From DATJZG01 sp035499295 (GTDB lineage: Bacteria; Myxococcota; Myxococcia; Myxococcales; Anaeromyxobacteraceae), in contig DATJZG010000082.1 in the NCBI GenBank assembly GCA_035499295.1, positions 110,449 to 174,448 on the forward strand: a stretch of 64,000 nucleotides of DNA, written 5' to 3'. A program made the position numbers and the translations under genes. The notes below the pieces were generated by a model, which had not been told where the DNA came from, searched no databases, and saw only the letters and a list, made by a program, of their open reading frames with translations. Below, piece by piece: positions 7,918-16,980 of this stretch (positions within the stretch are counted from its first letter, which is position 1; the number at the start of each line of letters is the position of its first letter).

Positions 7918-9463
7918 GCGTCAGGCTGGCGTCCTCATCCCCCTCTTCTCCATCCGCAGCGCCGCCGGCTGGGGCCTGGGCGAGATCCCCGATCTCGTTC
8001 CCTTCGCGCGCTGGGCGACCCAGGCGGGATTCTCGCTCCTCCAGGTGCTGCCGGTCACCGAGGCGGGGCGGGGCGAGAGCAGCCCCTACTCGGCGCTCTC
8101 GGCCTTCGCCATCGACCCGGTCTACCTGGCGCTCGACGCGGTCGAGGACTTCGAGGCCGCCGGTGGCATCGACGCCCTCTCGGCCGCGGACCGGGAGACC
8201 CTGGCCACGGTGCGAGCGTCTCCGCGCGTCCGCTGGCGCGACGTGCGCGGGCTGAAGCACCGCGCCAGCGAGGCCGCCTTCCGCTCCTTCCTCGAGCGAG
8301 AGTGGCGGCGGCGCAGCCTGCGGGCGAGGGAACTCGAGGACTACTGCCGCGAGCACGCGGCCTGGATCGACGACTACGCCCTCTTCGTCGCCCTGCACGA
8401 CGACCTCTACGGCGGACGGGCGTGGGGGGAGTGGGAGGTGGGGCTGCGGGCCCGGGAGGCCGAAGCGCTCTCGGCGGCACGCGCCTCCCTCTCCGAGCGC
8501 ATCCTCTACCGGTGTTGGCTGCAGTGGCAGCTCGATCGGCAGTGGCACGAGGCCCGGCGCGCGGTGAACGAGGCCGGCGCCGAGCTCATGGGCGACCAGC
8601 CCTTCATGGTGGCCACCGACTCGGCAGATGTCTGGGCGCGCCCCTTCGACTTCCGCCTCGACGCCCGCGCCGGAGTCCCCCCGGACGCCTTCAGCGCCGA
8701 GGGGCAGGACTGGGGCCTGCCGGTCTACCGCTGGGAGGAGATGGCCAAGAACGGCCTCGCCTGGATCAACGAGCGCGCCCGCCGCTACGCGCAGCTCTAC
8801 GGGGCGTATCGTGTGGACCACGTGGTCGGTCTGTACCGCAGCTACTTCCGTCCCAACGACGGCGGGCCGCCGGGCTTCGTCCCCCCCACCGAGCCGGAGC
8901 AGATCAAGAACGGCGAGCGGGTGCTTTCGGCGTTCGCGCAGGGCGCGCGGGTGATCGCTGAGGACCTAGGCGTGGTTCCCGAGTTCGTCCGGGCATCGCT
9001 CGCCCGCATCGGCGTCCCCGGCTACCGAGTCCTGCGCTGGGAGAAGGACGGGGCGGTCTATCGCGACCCGGCGAGCTGGCCGGCGGTGTCGCTCGCCACC
9101 ACCGGCACCCACGACACCGAGTCCCTGGCGGACTGGTACGACTCGCTCTCGGGCGCGGAGCGCAAGGCGCTGCTCTCCTTGCCGGGCCTGGCCGAGCTCG
9201 CAGCACAGGCCCCGGAGCGCTTCGACGCGGGCGTGCGCGACGCCCTGCTCGCCCTCGTGTACCAGTCGAAGTCGGACCTGCTGCTCGTTCCCTACCAGGA
9301 CGCCATGGGGTGGCGCGAGCGCGTGAACGTCCCCGGGACGGTGACCGACCTAAACTGGACCTACCGCATGCCCGTCGACGTGGCCGCCCAGCTCGCGGAC
9401 GTCGCCACCACCTCCCGGCTGCGCGGCCTGGCGGAGCGGAGCGGCAGGATCGCCCCCCGGTGA
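7916..9463 (+). CDS. malQ: 4-alpha-glucanotransferase (amylomaltase, GH77)
   Basis: 515 residues, the normal length for a bacterial MalQ. It transfers maltooligosaccharide segments between alpha-1,4-glucans and releases glucose. The GH77 signatures are present: the opening GVLIPLFSIRS-GWGLGEI, the nucleophile D301 in YRVDHVVGLYR, the acid/base E349 in VIAEDLGVVPEF and the stabilising D400 in TGTHDTES. The start overlaps the divergent gluQ start codon, so the promoter must lie inside gluQ. The stop overlaps the next gene's GTG (GTGA). No other maltose or glycogen genes are nearby, so the role is probably in storage glucan turnover rather than a maltose operon. Confidence 0.95.
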   Translation: MRQAGVLIPLFSIRSAAGWGLGEIPDLVPFARWATQAGFSLLQVLPVTEAGRGESSPYSALSAFAIDPVYLALDAVEDFEAAGGIDALSAADRETLATVRASPRVRWRDVRGLKHRASEAAFRSFLEREWRRRSLRARELEDYCREHAAWIDDYALFVALHDDLYGGRAWGEWEVGLRAREAEALSAARASLSERILYRCWLQWQLDRQWHEARRAVNEAGAELMGDQPFMVATDSADVWARPFDFRLDARAGVPPDAFSAEGQDWGLPVYRWEEMAKNGLAWINERARRYAQLYGAYRVDHVVGLYRSYFRPNDGGPPGFVPPTEPEQIKNGERVLSAFAQGARVIAEDLGVVPEFVRASLARIGVPGYRVLRWEKDGAVYRDPASWPAVSLATTGTHDTESLADWYDSLSGAERKALLSLPGLAELAAQAPERFDAGVRDALLALVYQSKSDLLLVPYQDAMGWRERVNVPGTVTDLNWTYRMPVDVAAQLADVATTSRLRGLAERSGRIAPR

Positions 9464-9900
9464 GCGCGCTCTTCTACCTCGTGCGCCACGCGGAGGCGCA
9501 GCGGCCCGAGGGCGTCCCAGACCGGGACCGCAGCCTCACCGCACACGGGCGCGCGTCCTTCGCGGCGCTGGCCCGCTCCCTCTCTTCCCGGGCGCCCATC
9601 GGCCGCATCCTCACGAGCCCGTTCGCCCGCGCCCGGGAGACCGCAGGCCTCCTCGCCGCCGCGAGCGGGGCCCCGGTGGAGGAGGAGGAGCTCCTCGCCT
9701 CCGGCCGGTCGGGCGGGGCGGCGCTCCTCGGGCTCGCACGCAGGGCCGGGGACGGGACGGCCCTGGTGGGACACAGCCCGGAGATCGCCGAGGCCATCGC
9801 CATCGCCGGTGGGTCGCAGCGCCCGGTCCCCCCCGGCACCGTGGCCGCGGTCGAGGAGGAGCCGGGCGGATGTCGGCTCCTGTGGGTGGAGAGCCCCTAG
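9460..9900 (+). CDS. sixA: SixA-like phosphohistidine phosphatase
   Basis: 146 residues from the GTG at 9460, which overlaps the malQ stop (GTGA) and implies coupled translation. It has the histidine phosphatase superfamily signature: LVRHAEA with the catalytic H10 between R9 and E12, a second arginine in LTSPFARARETA, and a distal histidine in LVGHSPE. Short proteins of this kind are usually called SixA, which dephosphorylates phosphohistidine on phosphotransfer proteins. The substrate here cannot be deduced; a sugar-phosphate phosphatase role would also fit its position behind malQ. Confidence 0.84.
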   Translation: MSALFYLVRHAEAQRPEGVPDRDRSLTAHGRASFAALARSLSSRAPIGRILTSPFARARETAGLLAAASGAPVEEEELLASGRSGGAALLGLARRAGDGTALVGHSPEIAEAIAIAGGSQRPVPPGTVAAVEEEPGGCRLLWVESP

Positions 9901-9956
9901 GGCGCCCCCCCGGGCGGCAAGAGGAAGGGGCCCGCCCTCCTTGCTATTGTCGTCGC

Positions 9957-11549
<1,593 letters not shown>

Positions 11550-11551
11550 CG

Positions 11552-12271
11552 ATGAGCTCGGAAACCCGCGATCGCTTCCTCAAGCTCGAGCGGCCCCGCG
11601 AGGCGCCCGCGGGCAGGGTCGACCCGCTCGCCCACGACCGGCGCTTCGAGCGCGTCGGGGACGACGGGGGGGGCCACCCCGCGGCGAATCCCCCGCCGCC
11701 GCCCGCCCTCGAACGCTTCCGCGAGCCGCGCGAGCGCGCGCTCGAGACCGAGGAGCTGCCGAAGGACGCGCAGCCCTTCACTCGCTGCGCCAAGTGCGGG
11801 GCCGACGGCTCGCTCTACGCCAGCGCTTGCCCGCACTGCGGCGCCCCGCTCGACACCCCGGAGCAGCGCGCCTTCAACGAGGAGGTCTGGGCGTCGCACC
11901 GGGCGGAGGAGGCCGCCGAGGAGGAGAGCCTGCGGGTGCGGCGGGAGGCGGGAGAGCGGCAGGCTGCCGAGCTGGCCGCGGCCCGCCGCCGGGCCGCAGA
12001 GGAGCTCTCGCGGGCCGAGCGCGCCCGGGTCGAGGAGGAGCTCGAGGGCGGGGGCTTCCGCCTGCCCCGCTTGCCGGAGGGGGCGCCGGCCTTCCGGTTC
12101 CTCTCCCGGCTACCGGAAGGGGCGCGGCTCCCCATCGCTGGCCTCGCGCTCCTCCTGCCGCTGTTGCTCCTCCTCCTGGGGCGCGGGCCGTCGCGCTTCC
12201 TCGGCTTCGCCCTCCTCGCGGCCGGGGTGTGGGCCCTCGTGCCGGGCCGACCCCGCCCCCCGCCTCCCTGA
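11552..12271 (+). CDS. Zinc-ribbon membrane protein downstream of AAA ATPase
   Basis: 239 residues. Residues 1-75 are Pro/Arg/Glu-rich and probably disordered. A four-cysteine zinc ribbon follows: C79-x2-C82 and C93-x2-C96 (CPHCGAPLD). Residues about 105-165 form a charged, Glu/Arg/Ala-rich helix, likely a coiled coil. Two hydrophobic segments close the protein (about 185-200 and 204-225), ending in a Pro-rich tail. This suggests a membrane-anchored adaptor with a cytoplasmic zinc ribbon. The start is 2 bp after the AAA ATPase stop. The family is not recognised; the idea that it docks the ATPase to the membrane is inference from position alone. Confidence 0.75.
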   Translation: MSSETRDRFLKLERPREAPAGRVDPLAHDRRFERVGDDGGGHPAANPPPPPALERFREPRERALETEELPKDAQPFTRCAKCGADGSLYASACPHCGAPLDTPEQRAFNEEVWASHRAEEAAEEESLRVRREAGERQAAELAAARRRAAEELSRAERARVEEELEGGGFRLPRLPEGAPAFRFLSRLPEGARLPIAGLALLLPLLLLLLGRGPSRFLGFALLAAGVWALVPGRPRPPPP

Positions 12272-12384
12272 GGCGCCCTGCCGCGGCTCGACGCGCCGCG
12301 ACGGCCCGTCCCCGGCCGCCCCGAGCGCTTGATCTCCTGCATGCGCTGCGCGATGTTGCGGCCCCACCTCGCCGGAGAACCCGC

Positions 12385-14388
12385 ATGGCCCACATCCCGA
12401 GCGCCGACCTCGCCGAGAAGGCGGTGAACACCATCCGCATGCTGGCCGCCGACGCCGTGCAGCAGGCGAACAGCGGGCACCCCGGCATGCCCATGGGCGC
12501 CGCCGACATGGCCTTCGTGCTCTGGACCCGCCACCTGCGCTTCAACCCGCGCCAGCCGCGCTGGATGGACCGCGATCGCTTCGTCCTCTCCGCCGGCCAC
12601 GGTTCGATGCTCCTCTACTCGCTCCTCCACCTCTCCGGGTTCGACGTCGGCCTCGATGACCTGAAGAGGTTCCGGCAGCTGCACTCCAAGACTCCGGGCC
12701 ACCCCGAGTTCGGCCACACCCCGGGCGTGGAGGTGACGAGCGGCCCGCTCGGGCAGGGGTTCGCGAACGGCGTCGGCATCGCGCTCGGGCAGGCGATGCT
12801 CTCCGCCAAGCTCGGCCCCGGCAACCCCATCGAGGACCACTGGACGTACGCCATCGTCTCGGACGGCGACCTGATGGAGGGGGTGAGCTCGGAGGCGGCA
12901 AGCTTCGCCGGCCACAACCGGCTCGGCCGCCTGGTGTACCTGTACGACGACAACCAGATCACCATCGACGGCCGCACCACGCTCTCCTTCTCCGGCGAGG
13001 ACGTGACGAGGCGCCTCGAGGGACAGGGCTGGCAGGTTCTCTCCGTCGACGGGAGGGACCACGACGCCATCTCGCGGGCCATCGACGAGGCCAAGGGCGA
13101 GCTCTCGCGGCCGAGCCTCATCCGCGTCCACACCATCATCGGCTACGGCGCCCCGAACAAGCAGGGAAAGTCGAGCGCCCACGGGGCGCCTCTCGGCGAG
13201 GAGGAGCTCAAGGCGGCGAAGCAGTTCCTCGGCTGGCCGCTCGAGCCGCGCTTCCTCGTCCCCGAAGACGTTCGGGAGCTCTGGCACCGGGTGGTGGAGG
13301 GCAAGGTGGCCGACTACGAGGCCTGGCAGCGCCGGGAGAGGGACTGGCGCGCCACCCACGCACCCGAGGCCCGCCTCCTCGACGCCCACCTGGAGCGCAC
13401 CGTCCCAGCGAACATCGAGGCGCTGCTCCTGGAGGGCAGCGAGGGGAGCGACGCCACCCGCAAGCTTTCGAGCGCCGTCATCCAGAAGGCCGCGGCGCTC
13501 GTGCCCTGTCTCGTCGGCGGCTCCGCCGACCTGGCCGAGTCGAACCTCACCGACATCAAGGGCGCGGGGTCCGTGGAGCGCGACCGCTACGGCGGGCGCA
13601 ACCTTCACTTCGGCATCCGCGAGCACGCCATGGGGGCCATCGCGAACGGTCTCGCCTACGACGGCGCCTTCATCCCCTTCGTGGGCACCTTCCTCATCTT
13701 CTCCGACTACATGCGCCCGGCGGTGCGCCTCGCGGCCCTCTCCCGGATCCAGGTGGTCTTCGTCTGGACGCACGATTCCATCTTCCTCGGGGAGGACGGC
13801 CCCACCCACCAGCCCGTCGAGCAGCTCACCGCGCTCCGCGCCATCCCCAACCTGCACGTGGTGCGCCCCGCGGACGGAGCCGAGGTCGCGGTCGGCTGGG
13901 CTCACGCCCTCACCCGGCGGAGCGGGCCGACCGGTCTCGTGCTCACCCGCCAGAAGCTCGCCCCCCTGAAGCGGGACGGGGGCGTCGACCCCTCCCGCAT
14001 CGCCCGCGGAGGGTACGTCGTCCACGACCCGCCGGGAGCGAGGGTGACCCTCGTCGCCACCGGCAGCGAGGTGGCGACGGCGCAGGGCGCGGCGGAGCTG
14101 CTCGCCAAGAAGGGCGTTGCGGCCCGCCTCGTGTCCATTCCCTGCCTGCACTGTTTCGAGGAGCAGCCGTTCGAGTACCGCCGCGAGGTCCTGCCCGCCG
14201 GCCAGCGGGTGGCGGTGGTGGAGGCGGCGCGCGGGCTGGAGTGGTGGAGGCTCGCCGGGCCGGACGGCCTGGTCTTGGGCGTGGAGCGCTTCGGCGCGAG
14301 TGCCGCGGAGAAGGCGCTCGCGGAGGAGTACGGCCTCACCCCGGCGAAGGTCTCGGAGCGACTGGAGCGCTGGCTCGCCGGAGCCTAG
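12385..14388 (+). CDS. tkt: Transketolase
   Basis: 667 residues, full length for a bacterial transketolase, which moves two-carbon units between sugar phosphates in the non-oxidative pentose phosphate pathway using thiamine diphosphate and a divalent metal. Signatures include QQANSGHPGMPMGAADMA with H32, the metal/TPP motif SDGDLMEG around 158-165, the catalytic glutamate E413 in GIREHAMGAIANG, and the phosphate-binding C-terminal region. The ATG at 12385 is chosen for homology with the usual N-terminus; a GGAG lies about nine bases upstream. It is the last gene of the plus-strand run and is followed by a hairpin shared with the convergent LuxR-type gene. The 113-bp gap before it shows no clear promoter. 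Confidence 0.96.
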   Translation: MAHIPSADLAEKAVNTIRMLAADAVQQANSGHPGMPMGAADMAFVLWTRHLRFNPRQPRWMDRDRFVLSAGHGSMLLYSLLHLSGFDVGLDDLKRFRQLHSKTPGHPEFGHTPGVEVTSGPLGQGFANGVGIALGQAMLSAKLGPGNPIEDHWTYAIVSDGDLMEGVSSEAASFAGHNRLGRLVYLYDDNQITIDGRTTLSFSGEDVTRRLEGQGWQVLSVDGRDHDAISRAIDEAKGELSRPSLIRVHTIIGYGAPNKQGKSSAHGAPLGEEELKAAKQFLGWPLEPRFLVPEDVRELWHRVVEGKVADYEAWQRRERDWRATHAPEARLLDAHLERTVPANIEALLLEGSEGSDATRKLSSAVIQKAAALVPCLVGGSADLAESNLTDIKGAGSVERDRYGGRNLHFGIREHAMGAIANGLAYDGAFIPFVGTFLIFSDYMRPAVRLAALSRIQVVFVWTHDSIFLGEDGPTHQPVEQLTALRAIPNLHVVRPADGAEVAVGWAHALTRRSGPTGLVLTRQKLAPLKRDGGVDPSRIARGGYVVHDPPGARVTLVATGSEVATAQGAAELLAKKGVAARLVSIPCLHCFEEQPFEYRREVLPAGQRVAVVEAARGLEWWRLAGPDGLVLGVERFGASAAEKALAEEYGLTPAKVSERLERWLAGA

Positions 14389-14417
14389 CGAGGGAGCTCG
14401 TCGCGGCCCAGAAGCGG

Positions 14418-14448
14418 CGAGGCCCCGCCCGTCGGGGGCGAGGCCTCG
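14418..14448. terminator. Bidirectional hairpin between tkt and LuxR-type gene
   Basis: CGAGGCC at 14418-14424 pairs with GGCCTCG at 14442-14448, extended inward by GC pairs with small bulges. It sits 30 bp after tkt and 27 bp before the end of the convergent gene, a position suiting termination from both sides. There is no T-run on either strand. Confidence 0.48.
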
Positions 14449-14474
14449 GGTGAGACGTGGTGGGCGCGGCCGGA

Positions 14475-14807
14475 CTAGCGCATCGCCGGCTGCTGCGGCG
14501 CCATCGTCGGCTGGGCGGCGACGACGGGGTGCACCTCGATCCTCTCGCCCTTCGACAGCATCTTCAGGGAGAGGGCGAGGAGCTTCGCCAAGAGCTCGGC
14601 GGAGCCCGGGACGTCGAGCTTGCGGTAGATGCGCTTGCGGCGGGCGCGGATCGTCTCGGGCGAGACGCCGGCCGCGGAAGCGGAGTCCTTGCAAGCGAAC
14701 CCCTGCGCGATGCGGAGCACCTCGGCGCGCTCTGCCGGGGTGAGGTTCGTGCCTTCGAGGAAGCGAGCGGCAAACGGCTGGAGAATTTCGATATCGATTT
14801 GGGCCAT
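14475..14807 (-). CDS. Stand-alone LuxR-type HTH regulator
   Basis: 110 residues. Residues 22-77 form a GerE/LuxR DNA-binding domain (LTPAERAEVLRIAQG, then AGVSPETIRARRKRIYRKL), beginning almost at the N-terminus, so there is no receiver or ligand-binding domain. Residues 78-92 form a helix and the tail is Gln/Pro/Ala-rich. The ATG at 14807 has AAGGGAAGG about nine bases upstream; the frame is open for another 40 codons, but those lie in the leader. A good promoter about 230 bp upstream gives a long AT-rich 5' region, unusual in this genome. It probably acts as a small transcription factor with a condition-dependent leader; its targets are unknown. Confidence 0.8.
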   Translation of the reverse strand: MAQIDIEILQPFAARFLEGTNLTPAERAEVLRIAQGFACKDSASAAGVSPETIRARRKRIYRKLDVPGSAELLAKLLALSLKMLSKGERIEVHPVVAAQPTMAPQQPAMR

Positions 14808-14981
14808 CGTCAGACCTTCCCTTCGAAAAGTGCCTGCTGCAAGGCGGCTCTCCTCGGTTCCCGGCCGCTCGCGGTCCTTCCCCCCGCAATGAACCCGGTC
14901 GGGTCCCAACGCCCCAAACGATAACAACGACCCGCCAGGATGCTACCCCCCCTGCTTACTTTTTTTCAGTCCCCAGCGATG

Positions 14982-15008
14982 TGTCGAATACCAAACTGTT
15001 TTTCGACA
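14982..15008 (-). repeat. Inverted repeat in the leader of the LuxR-type gene
   Basis: TGTCGA (14982-14987) and TCGACA (15003-15008) are perfect inverted arms, extended by an A/T pair, around an AT-rich 13-nt loop. It lies about 25 bp downstream of the predicted -10 box, in the transcribed leader. It could be an operator for a dimeric regulator, perhaps self-binding, or an RNA stem-loop. Confidence 0.35.
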
Positions 15009-15032
15009 ATCGTGTCACTCGAGGCGAAAATC

Positions 15033-15061
15033 AATATAACCCTTTTGGGTGGCAGATGCAA
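15033..15061 (-). promoter_or_regulatory. Candidate sigma-70 promoter of the LuxR-type gene
   Basis: On the minus strand TTGCAT (15061-15056) and TATATT (15038-15033) are 17 bp apart; the -10 matches the consensus 5/6 and stands out in this GC-rich sequence. The spacer holds the small symmetric element ACCC-AAAA-GGGT. Transcription from here would make a leader of about 220 nt before the ATG at 14807. Confidence 0.52.
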
Positions 15062-15103
15062 CCCATTGTCGGCCCAGGTGGGTGGGCATGCGGCCGCGTC
15101 GGC

Positions 15104-16066
15104 CTAGGGCTCGGGCCACCGGGAGAGCAGGGGCAGGAACTTCTGGCGCGCTGCGGCGAGATCCTCCCAGTCGAGCGACGGCGACGCGACGTCGGCGGCC
15201 GAGCGCACTCCGTAGGGAAGCGGCACACCGCGGCGCAGCGGCATGCAGCCGGGTGCGCGCGCCGCCATGAGCTCCTCCGCGTCGGCGCTCGCCATCCACT
15301 TTACGAGACGGCGCGCGCCCTCGCTTCCCCTCCCGCGCGCGAGGATCGCCGCCGCGGTGGGGAAGACGAGCGCGCCCGTCGCGCCCTCGTCGGGGTAGAC
15401 GACCTCGAGGGCCGCCGCGCTCACCGCGCCCGCCGCGCCCTGCTCGGAGCCAGCGAGCCCGAAGCCCGCCCTCCCCGAGGCCACCGCCGCCTGCACCGCC
15501 GCCTCGTTCGCGAAGAGCTGCGGGCGCCCCCTGGCGATGGCGTCGAGCAGCTCCCGGGTGGCGGCCTCGCCGAGCACCAGCGAGAGGGCGGCTGCGGTGA
15601 GCGGGCCCTCCTCCCGGCCGAAGGGAACGAGCGCCTGCATGCCGGCGAGCCTGGGGTGGGCGAGGTCGCGAAGGTGGCGAGGCGCGAGCGGAAGGCCGGC
15701 GTGGGGGTTCACGAGGAGGACGCGCGCCCTCGCGCACAGGGGGAAGAAGCGGCCGCGCGCGTCCCTCCAGCGCGCGGCGACCTCCGGCTGGGGCGGGGCC
15801 GAACCCGGGACGAGGAGGGGAGCGGCGGCGAGCGCCTCCGTCGGGTCCCCGAACCAGCCCACCTCGGCGGCGGCCGGATCGGCGACGAGCACCACCCGGG
15901 CCACGCGCCGGTTCTGAGCGAGCACGGCGAGCGCCTCGGCGGCGAGCGGTGACACCGAGGCGTGGACGCGCACCTCCGGCAGGGAGCCGCCCGCCGGCAG
16001 GCAGGCCGCGAGCGCCGCGGCGGAGCAGAGGGCGGCGACGAGGGATGAGGTCCGCAAGGCCCTCAT
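15104..16066 (-). CDS. Periplasmic binding-protein-like lipoprotein
   Basis: 320 residues from the ATG at 16066, which overlaps the stop of the upstream gene (ATGA). The N-terminus is a lipoprotein signal with LAAC and C22. The rest resembles type 2 solute-binding proteins of the iron(III)/Fbp kind: VRVHASVSPLAAEAL, a hinge strand ARVLLVNPHAGLP, HLRDLAHPRLAGMQALV and a closing segment RRLVKWMASADAEELMA. These bind metal or anion ligands in the periplasm. No permease or ATPase genes are adjacent; instead it follows a degenerate receiver/GGDEF-like gene, so it may serve as a sensor input rather than a transporter component. The ligand cannot be read from sequence. Confidence 0.74.
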   Translation of the reverse strand: MRALRTSSLVAALCSAAALAACLPAGGSLPEVRVHASVSPLAAEALAVLAQNRRVARVVLVADPAAAEVGWFGDPTEALAAAPLLVPGSAPPQPEVAARWRDARGRFFPLCARARVLLVNPHAGLPLAPRHLRDLAHPRLAGMQALVPFGREEGPLTAAALSLVLGEAATRELLDAIARGRPQLFANEAAVQAAVASGRAGFGLAGSEQGAAGAVSAAALEVVYPDEGATGALVFPTAAAILARGRGSEGARRLVKWMASADAEELMAARAPGCMPLRRGVPLPYGVRSAADVASPSLDWEDLAAARQKFLPLLSRWPEP

Positions 16067-16950
16067 GCCATGCTGACGCGGTCGCGCCGAGGGCGCCCGG
16101 CGGCGTGCGCGGTCCGGTCCCCACCGCTCGTCCGCGCCCGCTCGAGCGCGTCGGACGCGGCCCGGACCAGAGAGGAGAAGGACATGGTCCCCTCGCCGTC
16201 GAAGGTGGCGACGCCGACGCTCACCGTCAGCTTCGCGGGGTGGGAGCGGACGCGCTGCACCACCCGGCTCGCCACCTGCTGGGCGCCCCGCGCCGCCGTG
16301 TGGGGCATGAAGACGAGCAGCCGCTCCTCGCTGTAGTGGAGGGGCAGGTCGATGTCGCGCACCGTCCCGGCGACGAGCGTGAGCAGCTCTGCCAAGAGGG
16401 AGGCGCGCACCCTCCCGGCCATGCGGGCCGAGACCTCCTTCCAGCGGTCCACCGCCACGAGCGCCAGCGAGACGGGGTAGCGGTAGCGGCGGGAGCGCTT
16501 CACCTCCATGAGGAGAAGCCGCTTGAAGAACTCGTAGTCGTAGATCCCGGCCGCGGCGGGCCGCGCCCGCTCCTTCTCGAGCTCGGCGATGCGCAGGGTC
16601 TGGGCGCGCACCCGGGCCATGACCCGGCACAGGCTCACCACCGCCGGGCGGGAGAGGGGGGCGACGAGCAGCGCGTCCGCGGAGAGCTCCTCCGCGCTCG
16701 CCTCTTCCTCGTCGTGGTAGAGCAGGACCACCGGGAGGGCGGGGTCGGAGCGCCGCAGCCCATCGAGGAGCCGGGGGCCCCCGGTCACCTCCGGCCGGAC
16801 CACCGCCACGGCGTACGTCCCCGGCTCGATTCCCTCGAGCGCGCCCGCCGGCGTCTCCACGTCCACACGGAAGCCGGCTCCCTCGAGATGTCGCCGCAAC
16901 GCCGCCACCACGGGGCCGCTCTCCTCGATGACCAGGATGCGTTGCGCCAT
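16063..16950 (-). CDS. Degenerate receiver plus degenerate GGDEF-like domain protein
   Basis: 295 residues. The N-terminal 115 residues have the fold pattern of a response-regulator receiver (RILVIEESGPVVAALRRHL) but the usual phospho-acceptor Asp on strand 3 is replaced by V51/R52 in AVVRPEVTGG. After a linker helix, residues about 136-265 resemble a diguanylate cyclase domain (YEFFKRLLLMEVKRSRRY, then SLALVAVDRW), but the GGDEF loop reads HYSEERLLVFMPHT at 205-218. Neither phosphorylation nor cyclase activity is therefore expected. It overlaps the binding-protein gene by 4 bp and may form a two-protein sensing module with it. A role in protein-protein signalling is inferred. Confidence 0.78.
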   Translation of the reverse strand: MAQRILVIEESGPVVAALRRHLEGAGFRVDVETPAGALEGIEPGTYAVAVVRPEVTGGPRLLDGLRRSDPALPVVLLYHDEEEASAEELSADALLVAPLSRPAVVSLCRVMARVRAQTLRIAELEKERARPAAAGIYDYEFFKRLLLMEVKRSRRYRYPVSLALVAVDRWKEVSARMAGRVRASLLAELLTLVAGTVRDIDLPLHYSEERLLVFMPHTAARGAQQVASRVVQRVRSHPAKLTVSVGVATFDGEGTMSFSSLVRAASDALERARTSGGDRTAHAAGRPRRDRVSMA

Positions 16951-16980
16951 GGGCGAAGGGGGATGCTACCATTCGCGCGC

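Noticed and set aside
16063..16950. Active diguanylate cyclase response regulator
   Set aside because: Neither the phospho-acceptor Asp nor a GGDEF signature is present.
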